From Pseudoalteromonas ulvae UL12 (GTDB lineage: Bacteria; Pseudomonadota; Gammaproteobacteria; Enterobacterales; Alteromonadaceae), in contig NZ_AQHJ01000027.1 in assembly GCF_014925405.1 (NCBI RefSeq), positions 248,001-312,000 on the forward strand: a stretch of 64,000 bases of DNA. Reading direction: 5' to 3'. Shown here one piece after another: positions 53,051 to 62,003 of this stretch. The translations under genes were made by a program, and so were the position numbers. The notes beneath the pieces were generated by a model, which did not search any database, was not told where the DNA came from, and saw only the letters and a program-made list of their open reading frames with translations. Positions within the stretch are counted from its first letter, which is position 1. Every line of letters begins with the position of its first letter.

Positions 53051-55828
53051 TTATTTTGCGTCTAGGTAAGTAATTTCACCTAAGTTAAGTGACTCTATTT
53101 GCGCTTTGATTTTCGCAACATCACCCACTATCACCCACGTTAGTTGCTCATCATTAATTAAGTCTTTGGCTTGTTGCTGCACACGCGCTAACTCAATTGC
53201 TTGCACTTTGCTTGCATATTGCTCAAGGTACTTTTCATCTCGCCCTTTGTCATATGCATCTGATAATGCACTTAACAATGACCATTTTTTCTCATAGCTG
53301 CCAGGGATTTTGGCTACTTTATTGCTCACTACTTTTGCTAACTCTTCAGGCTTAGCAGCGTCATTGCCAGTATAGCCATTAAGCTCTTTTAAGATTTCAG
53401 CAATTGACTCTTTGGTTTTATCTGTTTGCACTGGAGCATAAACAAAGAATGGTGATTGACCTTCATTGTTGAACATCGCTGAACGCGCACCATATGACCA
53501 GCCTTTGTCTTCACGTAAATTCATATTCAAACGTGAGGTAAAGCTACCACCAATAATGGTATTCATTAAATTAAGCGTAATATCTTGGTCTGCACTTAAT
53601 TCACTGCGATCAGGACCAAGTAATCCTGCAACAATCAATGATTGAGGCGAGTCAGGTTTATCAAGCACAAACACTCGCGGTTTACTTGGTAAAGCCACTT
53701 TTGCTAACTGCTTTTTAGGCTTCATTGATTTGGGCGTTTTCCATCCACTCAACGACGTGTTTAAGGTACTTGTCAGCTCAGCCATAGTGATATCACCTAC
53801 AACCACTAAACGTGCATTATCTGGGCGTAACCACTGAGCAGTATGCGCAACTAAATCTTCACGGGTGAAGCTCTTAACGGTTTGCTCTGTACCCGAACCC
53901 GTTAGTGGTTGGCTATAAGCATGATTATCACCGTATAACAGCGGTGGTAAAATGCGCAGTGCATTGCTCATAGGACGGGCTTTTTCTTTGTTAATGCCAT
54001 CGAGTGCAAGGCTGCGCACGCGCTCAATATCGCTCTCGTTAAATGCAGGGTTGAGCAATACATCAGAGAACAGTTCAGCACTGCGCTGCCAATTCACTTT
54101 CATCGCCGACAAGCTTAGGTTTGAGCTGTCTAAACTTGCGCCAGCAAAAATACCTGCACCTATCGTTTCTAGTTCTGCCGCAAGTTCTAAACTAGACAAC
54201 GAAGTTGTGCCCTCTTTTAGCATGCCCATCGCAAAATCGGCCAGACCGGCTTTATCACCAGGAGTCGCAGTGTAACCCGCATCAAAGCTCAATTGCATAT
54301 TAACCGTTGGTGTGTCTGTACGACGCGCTAAAATGACTTCAAGGCCATTATTGAGCGTCGCTTTTTCAACTTCAGGTAATACAAGTTTCGGTAACGTGGT
54401 TACTTCTGGTACTGCTGAACGATCTGCGCTCACGTCACTGTGGCTTAGCGTTTCAAATGGTGTAATCGTCAGTACAAAATCGCCGTCGGTTAACCAACGC
54501 TCGCCCGCTGCTTTGACATCTTCAGGACGCGCAGCGTTTTGAATACTTTGCTGCTTTTTATAAAAAACCGGATCGTTGTGATACACCATACCTGACGCTA
54601 ATACGTCTGATTTACCACCAAAGCCACCGACTCCTTCAACACTTTTAACCCAGCTAGCTGCGTTTGAAAATTTAATGCGGTTTAGCTCTTCAATCGTTGG
54701 GCCATCGGCAATTAAACGCGCAAGTTCTTCATCAATAATGGCTTCAATCTCAGCCATATCTTGACCATTAAGTGCATCGGCACCAATTAAAATTTGGCCA
54801 GCCATCACACGAGCATAATTAAATGCGAATACACTTGATGCTTTTTGCTCTTGATAAACAAGACGTTGATAAAGACGGCTGTTTTTCCCACCCGCTAACA
54901 CATCGGCAAATAACGACAGGTATTCACCGTCTTTTGAGCCTAGCTCTGCGGTATTCCACACTTTCACTAAACGCGGATTAGGCACACGGTCTTGCATCGA
55001 CATACGCTTAGTGCCAGTGCGTTTGGCTATCCACGTATCAGTTTGAGCAACTGGTTTACCTGGTTTGATGTCAGCAAAATATTGATTGGCTTTGGCTTTC
55101 GCTGTTTCTAGGTCAATATCGCCCGCCATAACAAGCACTGCGTTATTTGGACCGTAATAATCTTTAAACCACTGGTGAACATCATCTAATGAGGCGGCAT
55201 TGAGATCTTCCATCGACCCAATCACTGACCAAGAGTAAGGGTGCCCTTGTGGGAAGGTATTTTCCGAGACCGCTCCCCACATTTTGCCGTAAGGCTGTGA
55301 CTCACCTTGACGCTTCTCGTTTTGTACAACACCTCGTTGCTCATCAAGTTTTTCTTGCGTGATGGCCCCCAATAGGTGACCCATACGGTCTGATTCCATC
55401 CATAAAGCCATATCTAACGCTGAGGTCGGAACATTTTGGAAATAATTAGTACGATCGCTGTTTGTCGTACCGTTTTGCTCAGTCGCTCCAGCACGTTCAA
55501 ATGGGCCAAAATATTCATCATCATAGTTTTCACTACCGTTGAACATTAAGTGTTCAAATAAATGAGCAAACCCTGTTTTACCAAGTTTTTCATGCTTTGA
55601 ACCCACTTTATACCAAACATTAACTGCGACAATGGGCGCCTTTTTATCTGTATGCACAACCACAGTTAAGCCATTATCTAATTTGAAGCTTTCATAATTG
55701 ATATCGACTGTTGGAATCGCAACGCCCGCAGTTTGAGAAGTTGGGTTTGAAGGTGTAGTGGTTGAGTTACAACCTACTAATGCAAGAGAAACAGCCACCG
55801 CGATGGCGCTGAGCATATTTTTTTTCAT
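53051..55828 (-). CDS. M16 zinc peptidase, two-half periplasmic lipoprotein form
   Basis: A lipoprotein signal with LALVGC puts the mature Cys at about residue 20. The active N-terminal half has the inverted zinc motif HLFEHLMFNGS. A second, catalytically empty M16 half follows from about residue 490. The 925 residues match PqqL-like pitrilysin proteins. It probably degrades peptides in the periplasm. An N-terminal Ser/Thr/Pro-rich linker follows the Cys. It is the first of two M16 genes in this region, with sixA between them. Confidence 0.92.
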   Translation of the reverse strand: MKKNMLSAIAVAVSLALVGCNSTTTPSNPTSQTAGVAIPTVDINYESFKLDNGLTVVVHTDKKAPIVAVNVWYKVGSKHEKLGKTGFAHLFEHLMFNGSENYDDEYFGPFERAGATEQNGTTNSDRTNYFQNVPTSALDMALWMESDRMGHLLGAITQEKLDEQRGVVQNEKRQGESQPYGKMWGAVSENTFPQGHPYSWSVIGSMEDLNAASLDDVHQWFKDYYGPNNAVLVMAGDIDLETAKAKANQYFADIKPGKPVAQTDTWIAKRTGTKRMSMQDRVPNPRLVKVWNTAELGSKDGEYLSLFADVLAGGKNSRLYQRLVYQEQKASSVFAFNYARVMAGQILIGADALNGQDMAEIEAIIDEELARLIADGPTIEELNRIKFSNAASWVKSVEGVGGFGGKSDVLASGMVYHNDPVFYKKQQSIQNAARPEDVKAAGERWLTDGDFVLTITPFETLSHSDVSADRSAVPEVTTLPKLVLPEVEKATLNNGLEVILARRTDTPTVNMQLSFDAGYTATPGDKAGLADFAMGMLKEGTTSLSSLELAAELETIGAGIFAGASLDSSNLSLSAMKVNWQRSAELFSDVLLNPAFNESDIERVRSLALDGINKEKARPMSNALRILPPLLYGDNHAYSQPLTGSGTEQTVKSFTREDLVAHTAQWLRPDNARLVVVGDITMAELTSTLNTSLSGWKTPKSMKPKKQLAKVALPSKPRVFVLDKPDSPQSLIVAGLLGPDRSELSADQDITLNLMNTIIGGSFTSRLNMNLREDKGWSYGARSAMFNNEGQSPFFVYAPVQTDKTKESIAEILKELNGYTGNDAAKPEELAKVVSNKVAKIPGSYEKKWSLLSALSDAYDKGRDEKYLEQYASKVQAIELARVQQQAKDLINDEQLTWVIVGDVAKIKAQIESLNLGEITYLDAK

Positions 55829-55972
55829 TATTGTCCCTTAAAAATGACTTTTTTCGTTTGAATACTTTCAAGGGATATAAAATAGTAATTTGGTATGAAT
55901 ATCAACGATTTTAAAGCAAAAATTGTAAACAATCGTACAAGCCTAGTGCCAGATGAGACGACAATAAGAACG

Positions 55973-56455
55973 TTATGATTGCCTGGTTTTTGGTGAGTTG
56001 ATCCCCACTAAAGAACCTGATAATCGGCTTTCATCTAAATGGATTTCTGCAATCGCAGCCGTATTAAAAATTGGCATTTTGCCACTGCATAGCTGATCAA
56101 CTAAATAACTCACTAGAGGCATATGCGAGACGACTAACCAGGTTTTGCATTCAGGGTGCATCTGCACTAATGCCAGTAGATAGTCTGCAGCGAATTGCGC
56201 GCATGACTCAGGGGTAAAATCAGCACTGGTTTCTTCGAATTTGATCTCTGTGTGTCGACGCTTAATTTGCTCAGCCGTCTGCTGGGCGCGAAGATATGGG
56301 CTGACTACTAATGCGTCGATAGAGGGAGTCCATAAACTTAAGTTGACCGCCATCTCATCGGCTTCATCGAATCCGCTTTCAGTTAAGCTACGATTAAAAT
56401 CATCCGCTTTCATCGCTTCAGCTTCACCATGACGCATAATAAAAATTTTATACAT
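55973..56455 (-). CDS. sixA: Phosphohistidine phosphatase SixA
   Basis: The start at 56455 (MYKIFIMRHGEAEAM) fits the family opening; an ATG at 56470 is also open. The histidine-phosphatase RHG motif has His9, and the second half has HMPLVSYLV carrying the other catalytic His. SixA removes phosphate from HPt domains (ArcB in E. coli) and from the PTS(Ntr) protein NPr. Here it could also act on the free HPt protein at 16827, which is inference. In E. coli sixA is next to fadJ; here two genes are inserted between them. Confidence 0.9.
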   Translation of the reverse strand: MYKIFIMRHGEAEAMKADDFNRSLTESGFDEADEMAVNLSLWTPSIDALVVSPYLRAQQTAEQIKRRHTEIKFEETSADFTPESCAQFAADYLLALVQMHPECKTWLVVSHMPLVSYLVDQLCSGKMPIFNTAAIAEIHLDESRLSGSLVGINSPKTRQS

Positions 56456-56643
56456 TGCAGTCTTAACCATTTAAGAACAAAAAGATTTTGGGAACACTAT
56501 AGCTATTATCAGTACAACTCGGCTATATTTATATTCACTTTTTAATTTCGACATTCAGGCAAGCTTGTTTTTGATTTAAGTTGTCTTCTTTCCTGAACCT
56601 AAACATTGCCTCACATTAGATGGGTCATCACTAGGAGCAGCAT

Positions 56644-59364
56644 TTGAATATCAGTCGCAATGATAACAGAACTTACCACCCACTAACACTGGACAATGGT
56701 CTAAAAGTGTTGCTGATCCAAGATATGCACAGCGAAAAAGCCGCAGCTTCACTAACGGTGAATGCTGGCCACTTTGATGATCCTGACCATCGCCAAGGCC
56801 TCGCTCACTTTCTTGAACACATGCTTTTTTTAGGCACTGATCGCCACCCAGAACCCGGCATCCTCTCACAATTTACCAGCCAACATGGTGGAAGTTGTAA
56901 TGCCTGGACGGGCACTGAACACTCAAGCTATTTTTTCGAAATCGACAACCCCTTTTTTTATCAGGCCCTTGAGATTTTTAGTCGCTTTTTTATCGCCCCA
57001 CTCATTACAGAACAAGCCACCACTAAAGAGCGCAGCGCCATTGACGCCGAATTTAAATTAAAACTTAAAGACGATAGTCGGCGCATTTATCAAGTTCATA
57101 AAGAAACAGCGAACCCAGCTCATCCTTTTGCCAAATTTTCTGTCGGAAATAAAGAAACATTGAATGATACCGACACGTCAATTTGTCATGAAATCCGAGA
57201 TTTTTTTGAACAACATTATCGTGCCGGATATATGACGCTGGCTATTTGCAGCCCTATCGATGTCGCGGAACAAGTGGTGTGGGTCCGTAATTTATTTGCC
57301 GAAATCTCACCTGCAGATAACGCTAAGCCCGTAATAGAAGCGCCGCTCTATTTACCACAACATTTAGGCAAATTTATTGTTATTGAGCCTCATAAACACA
57401 TGCAAAAGCTGATTATTAGTTTTGCGATGCCCAATATCGATGAGTTTTACCGACATAAATCCGTGAGTTTTTTAGCGCATATCCTCGGCTACGAAGGCAA
57501 AGGGTCGTTATACAGCGTACTTAAACAACGCGGCTGGATTAACGGGCTTTCGGCTGGAGGAGGAATTAATGGCAGTAATTTTAAAGACTTTAACTTTAGC
57601 ATTAACCTCACCGATGAAGGGGCGAATCATTATTTAGATATCGTTGAGAGTGTGTTTGCTTTTTTGCAATTGTTACACGATCCCGCGACCGATTTTTCTC
57701 GTTTATATCAAGACAAAAAAACACTGCTCGACATCGCATTTGATAATCAAGAGAAGTCTCGATTACTTGACTGGATTAGTGGCCTCAGTGCAAATATGCA
57801 CCATTATCCAGAAATTGAATATATCAGTGGTGATTTTCTGATGGATGGCTTCAACAGCGATCACTGGCAATGCCTACTTGGCTGGCTTGAACCGCACAAT
57901 ATGCGTGTTGTGTTAATTGACCCAAGTGTTAGCACCAATCAAACCACGGCTTGGTACCATACACCTTATGCGATTGAAGACTTAGATGCGACTTGGCTCA
58001 AGCAGCTCAGTACGATTACTCATCCTCACCCTGACATGGCATTACCTGCCATTAATCCATATTTATCCAAAGCGGCAACATTACACGATTTAGAGCCAAG
58101 CCCTGCATTACCGATTAAGATCCATGATGAAGTTGGCTTTGATTTTTGGTTTAAACAAGATCACACCTATCGAGTCGCAAAAGGACACTTTTATTTAGCC
58201 ATCGATTCTGAATTAGCAGTTAAAGATATTCATCATATGGCGATGACTCGCCTGTTGGCTGATTTATTCATGGATAAGGTTGCCGAGGAGTTTTATCCTG
58301 CAGAGCTTGCCGGTCTAAGCTACCAATTAACCACACATCAAGGTGGGCTGACCCTGCACACTTCAGGACTTTCGGCCAATCAGTGTGATTTAGTGGATAA
58401 GCTACTTGCCCACTTATATCAATGTGAGTTTAGCCCTCTGCGGTTTGCTGAATATAAAAAGCAATTGTGCCGCCATTGGCTCAGTGGCAACCACAATAAA
58501 CCCGTAAGCCAATTATTTAGTCAGCTAAGCTCGACGCTTTTACCGTGGAACCCGACGCCTGAAGCACTAGCCGAGGCACTCGCTACTTGTAGTTTTGCCC
58601 AGTTTGAATATTTCTGTCAGGAGCTATTAAGTAAAATCCACCTTCAAGCACTCCTACATGGTAACTGGCAACGTGAAGATGCCCAGCAGTTTGTATCTGT
58701 ACTAAAAACCCGAACACAGTCCAGTGACACCATGCCTGATTTAACCCGCCCATTGGTGACGGTGACGCAAGCGCAAGTTAAACATCAGATACTACACCAT
58801 GCCGATCATGCTTTAGTGGTCTATTTCCAAGCCCAGACAGAGTCTGTCGACGAAAAAGTCTCTTTAATGTGTCTAAATCACATTATTAGTCAGGACTATT
58901 TTCAGTATATGCGAACAGATAAACAATTGGGTTATTTAGTTGGCACTGGGTACGCACCACTTAATAGCCGCGCTGGCATCGCCCTGTATGTTCAATCACC
59001 AACAAATCCCAGTGATGACCTGCTCGCTCACCATGATCAGTTTACTCAGCAATACTATAAACGAATTCAATCTCTTTCAGAGCAAGATTGGCATCAAATA
59101 AAAATGGGATTAATGACCCAAATAATGGAAAAAGATAAAAATTTGCGGGTGCGCTCTCAGCGGTATTGGCTTAGTTTGAACAATCAAGATTTCAAATTTA
59201 ACATGCAAGCCAGATTACAAACTAGCCTAAGTCATTTGACTCAAAGTACGTTGGCTGACTTTTGCCAGCAATTATTTAGCGAAAATAGCGTAAAAACGGT
59301 GCTATTATCAGCACAAAATGAAAAAGTTACTCAAACCACTACAAAGCTGTCAAAGTCTCTTTGA
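56644..59364 (+). CDS. M16 insulinase-type peptidase (Ptr/pitrilysin-like)
   Basis: A TTG at 56644 is the start, supported by AGGAG 7 bp upstream and no better in-frame codon. The inverted zinc motif is HFLEHMLFLGT, with the distal Glu in the family position. At 906 residues with four M16-type modules it is the one-chain pitrilysin form. No signal peptide is seen, so the protein looks cytoplasmic, unlike E. coli PtrA, which is periplasmic. It is divergent from sixA. Confidence 0.93.
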   Translation: MNISRNDNRTYHPLTLDNGLKVLLIQDMHSEKAAASLTVNAGHFDDPDHRQGLAHFLEHMLFLGTDRHPEPGILSQFTSQHGGSCNAWTGTEHSSYFFEIDNPFFYQALEIFSRFFIAPLITEQATTKERSAIDAEFKLKLKDDSRRIYQVHKETANPAHPFAKFSVGNKETLNDTDTSICHEIRDFFEQHYRAGYMTLAICSPIDVAEQVVWVRNLFAEISPADNAKPVIEAPLYLPQHLGKFIVIEPHKHMQKLIISFAMPNIDEFYRHKSVSFLAHILGYEGKGSLYSVLKQRGWINGLSAGGGINGSNFKDFNFSINLTDEGANHYLDIVESVFAFLQLLHDPATDFSRLYQDKKTLLDIAFDNQEKSRLLDWISGLSANMHHYPEIEYISGDFLMDGFNSDHWQCLLGWLEPHNMRVVLIDPSVSTNQTTAWYHTPYAIEDLDATWLKQLSTITHPHPDMALPAINPYLSKAATLHDLEPSPALPIKIHDEVGFDFWFKQDHTYRVAKGHFYLAIDSELAVKDIHHMAMTRLLADLFMDKVAEEFYPAELAGLSYQLTTHQGGLTLHTSGLSANQCDLVDKLLAHLYQCEFSPLRFAEYKKQLCRHWLSGNHNKPVSQLFSQLSSTLLPWNPTPEALAEALATCSFAQFEYFCQELLSKIHLQALLHGNWQREDAQQFVSVLKTRTQSSDTMPDLTRPLVTVTQAQVKHQILHHADHALVVYFQAQTESVDEKVSLMCLNHIISQDYFQYMRTDKQLGYLVGTGYAPLNSRAGIALYVQSPTNPSDDLLAHHDQFTQQYYKRIQSLSEQDWHQIKMGLMTQIMEKDKNLRVRSQRYWLSLNNQDFKFNMQARLQTSLSHLTQSTLADFCQQLFSENSVKTVLLSAQNEKVTQTTTKLSKSL

Positions 59365-59422
59365 CAGCTAATCTCATTTGCATTAGTGTAATCGGGCTGA
59401 AGTTAACATTTTGTAAAGTAGT

Positions 59423-61660
59423 ATGCAGTCAAATACAAAAAAAGCTGTTGTTATAGCCTCTGGAATTCTAAGTTTTTTCACCTCTTCATGTGTCATTGCC
59501 CATGAAGTGCTATTTAGTGAATCGAGCTATTTTTTACCTTTATCATTAATTTCATTACTCCTACCTTTATCACTGTTTGTTATTTTTAAGTTAATACGCT
59601 CTCAACGTAAATTACGGATCTCTGAAGACAGATTAAAAAGTAGCTTTTTAGGCAGTGGTGACACGTTATGGGATTGGAATATTGTCAGTGGCGAATTAAC
59701 CCGCATGAATGACGGCCAATTTATTGAACAAGATAAAAACGCCACCACCCCCCCTAACCGTAAAAACATCCACCCCAGTGATTTACCTCGGGTTGAACTA
59801 TTACTCAAACAACACTTCTCTGGGCACACCGCGTTTTTCGAAGCAAGCTATCGCACAAAAGACAACTTAGGTCGTTGGCGATGGGTGCTTGACCGAGGCA
59901 AAGTCATCGAAACAGATTCGAATTTGAAACCGACTCGTATGACAGGCACAGTCAAAGATATCAGCCGCATAAAAACCACAGAAGAGCGCCTCAATTTATT
60001 CGCAAAATGTGTGGAAAATTTAAGTGATGCTATTGCGATTTGCGATCGCAATTTCAAAGTGATTGATGTAAACCCAAGCTTTGTTACTTTTTTTGGTAAA
60101 AAAAGAGAGCTCTATATCAACACCCCTTTTAGTTTGCATGGCTACAAACCTGCCTATGTTGAAAAGCTCAAAACCCTATTAATTGAAAAAGGGCATTGGC
60201 AAGAAGAACTCAAATTGCCCGATGCAAAAAATGAATTGATGCCAATCGATTTATCGATAGACGTAGTGAAAAATAATAATGGTCAAGTCACACATTTTGT
60301 CGTGTTATATTCTGATATTAGTGAGCGCAAGCAAGCTGAATCTGAATTACAACGCCTCTCAAATCGCGATCGTCTGACCGGACTGCCCAATCGAAATCAG
60401 TTTTTCACTAACCTTAAAAAACTCGCAACACAAAAATCGCATCATGCACTTCTTGTCTTCGATTTAGATAACTTCAAAAAAATTAACGACTCTCTGGGTC
60501 ATCAGTTAGGGGATATGTTGCTGTGTCGCTTAGCCAATCGCTTAACCAAATTAACCCGCCAGCAAGATAGCTTTTATCGTTTGGGCGGCGATGAGTTCGC
60601 TCTCGTGATGGTGGGCACTAATGATATTCATAAAATCACCACCACTGCCAAAGAGTTCTTACAAGAAATCACTAACCCTTTTCATATGTCTGGTCATGAA
60701 CTAGTGATTACCTCCAGTGTTGGGGTGGTGTTGTTTCCTGAAGATGGCAATACACCTGAAATTTTGCTCAAAAATGCAGATACCGCGATGTATCACGCCA
60801 AGCAACAAGGTAACCGTTATTTATTCTTCAACGACACCATGAATCGCCAAGCCGTTAAGCGCCTACAAATAGAAAACTTAATGAGATTTGGCTTAAAAGA
60901 AGATCACTTCTGTGTCTTTTATCAGCCTAAAATGAATACCGAAACTGGCGAACTCGTCGGAATGGAAGCTTTAGTGCGCTTTATCACACCAAACAAAGGG
61001 CTCATCAGCCCTGCGCAATTTATTCCTATCGCTGAAGAAACCGGGCAAATTATCGAAATTGGTGAAGTCGTGTTAGATAAAGCGTGTGCCGATGTGAAAC
61101 GTTGGCTCAACCAAGGTTTATTTAGTGGTCGCGTCGCCGTTAATTTATCAGCCAAGCAGTTCGCTTTGCCAGATCTCACCGCGCGGATTGATGCAATTTT
61201 ACAAAAACATGCGCTCCCGTCTTATTTCCTAGAGCTTGAAATCACAGAAGGCACCGTCATGGATGATCCTAAAGAAGCCATTGCGATCATGAAATCGCTG
61301 AGTGCGCGCGGGATACATTTAGCCATTGATGATTTCGGGACGGGTTATTCATCATTAGCCTATTTAAAACAATTTCCGCTCAATACCTTAAAAGTTGATA
61401 AAGCATTTGTTGATGATATGGCTACAGAACGCGGACGTAACATGGTCGACTCAATTGTGACTATCGCCCATAACTTAGATTTATCTGTCGTCGCTGAAGG
61501 CGTTGAATATGCAGAGCAAGTCGATATTCTCAGCGAGCTTAATTGTGAAACCATCCAAGGTTACTACTATTCAAAACCGCTTTCAGCAGAGCACTTTGAA
61601 GAGTTTTTAGCGAAACAGCAAGGGCGACAAACCAACAAACTGACTTTAGTAAAAAGCTAA
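59423..61660 (+). CDS. Membrane PAS-GGDEF-EAL c-di-GMP enzyme
   Basis: The 745 residues have two hydrophobic segments near the N terminus (about 8-28 and 38-58), two PAS/PAC domains (about 72-190 and 195-310), GGDEF (about 315-480, RLGGDEFALV) and EAL (about 495-735, MEALVRF with DDFGTGYSSLAYL). Both catalytic motifs are canonical, so either synthesis or hydrolysis of c-di-GMP is possible. Only about 60 bp lie after the M16 stop and no clear terminator lies between them. Confidence 0.93.
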   Translation: MQSNTKKAVVIASGILSFFTSSCVIAHEVLFSESSYFLPLSLISLLLPLSLFVIFKLIRSQRKLRISEDRLKSSFLGSGDTLWDWNIVSGELTRMNDGQFIEQDKNATTPPNRKNIHPSDLPRVELLLKQHFSGHTAFFEASYRTKDNLGRWRWVLDRGKVIETDSNLKPTRMTGTVKDISRIKTTEERLNLFAKCVENLSDAIAICDRNFKVIDVNPSFVTFFGKKRELYINTPFSLHGYKPAYVEKLKTLLIEKGHWQEELKLPDAKNELMPIDLSIDVVKNNNGQVTHFVVLYSDISERKQAESELQRLSNRDRLTGLPNRNQFFTNLKKLATQKSHHALLVFDLDNFKKINDSLGHQLGDMLLCRLANRLTKLTRQQDSFYRLGGDEFALVMVGTNDIHKITTTAKEFLQEITNPFHMSGHELVITSSVGVVLFPEDGNTPEILLKNADTAMYHAKQQGNRYLFFNDTMNRQAVKRLQIENLMRFGLKEDHFCVFYQPKMNTETGELVGMEALVRFITPNKGLISPAQFIPIAEETGQIIEIGEVVLDKACADVKRWLNQGLFSGRVAVNLSAKQFALPDLTARIDAILQKHALPSYFLELEITEGTVMDDPKEAIAIMKSLSARGIHLAIDDFGTGYSSLAYLKQFPLNTLKVDKAFVDDMATERGRNMVDSIVTIAHNLDLSVVAEGVEYAEQVDILSELNCETIQGYYYSKPLSAEHFEEFLAKQQGRQTNKLTLVKS

Positions 61661-61671
61661 ACGGTTTGCTA

Positions 61672-61863
61672 TTAAGCGCGTAATAAACTGCGGTTATCGC
61701 CCAATTGACGTAACCATGCCCGGCGATAATGCACATTAAACAAACACCATGCCATGGGCCCGCATAAGCCTCCTAACAGGCACCATCTTTTAGCTGGCAT
61801 GCCTTTTTTGACGGCCAAAATATACAGCCACAACGCACATAACCCACTTAACACAATTACCAT
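61672..61863 (-). CDS. Small two-helix membrane protein
   Basis: The 63-residue protein has two hydrophobic segments (LSGLCALWLYILAV near residues 5-18 and a WCLLGGLCGPMAWCLFNVHY near 27-46) and a basic C-terminal tail. The family is unrecognised. The AGGG site is 6 bp before the ATG at 61863. It is convergent with the GGDEF-EAL gene. A strong GC-rich hairpin lies upstream of it (61897-61913). Confidence 0.55.
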   Translation of the reverse strand: MVIVLSGLCALWLYILAVKKGMPAKRWCLLGGLCGPMAWCLFNVHYRRAWLRQLGDNRSLLRA

Positions 61864-61886
61864 ACAGCCCTACTTCATATTGTTTA

Positions 61887-61923
61887 TAATACACAACGCC
61901 CCAAAAAGGGGCGGCGTATTATA
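61887..61923. other. GC-rich long hairpin upstream of the small membrane protein
   Basis: CGCCCC-AAAAA-GGGGCG (61897-61913) inside an imperfect outer stem ATAATAC / GTATTAT. It could be a terminator for fadJ or a structured leader for the gene at 61863; sequence alone cannot decide. Confidence 0.45.
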
Positions 61924-61928
61924 AACAA

Positions 61929-61970
61929 AAAAGGCTAAAAAATACACTTCCGTATATTTTTTAGCCTAAT
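61929..61970 (-). terminator. Terminator of fadJ
   Basis: AGGCTAAAAAATA-CACTTCCG-TATATTTTTTAGCCT, a 13-bp near-perfect stem, flanked by A/T tracts and located 34 bp after the fadJ stop. Confidence 0.9.
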
Positions 61971-62003
61971 GCTATTATTTCAATAAGATTTATCTATAAC
62001 TAA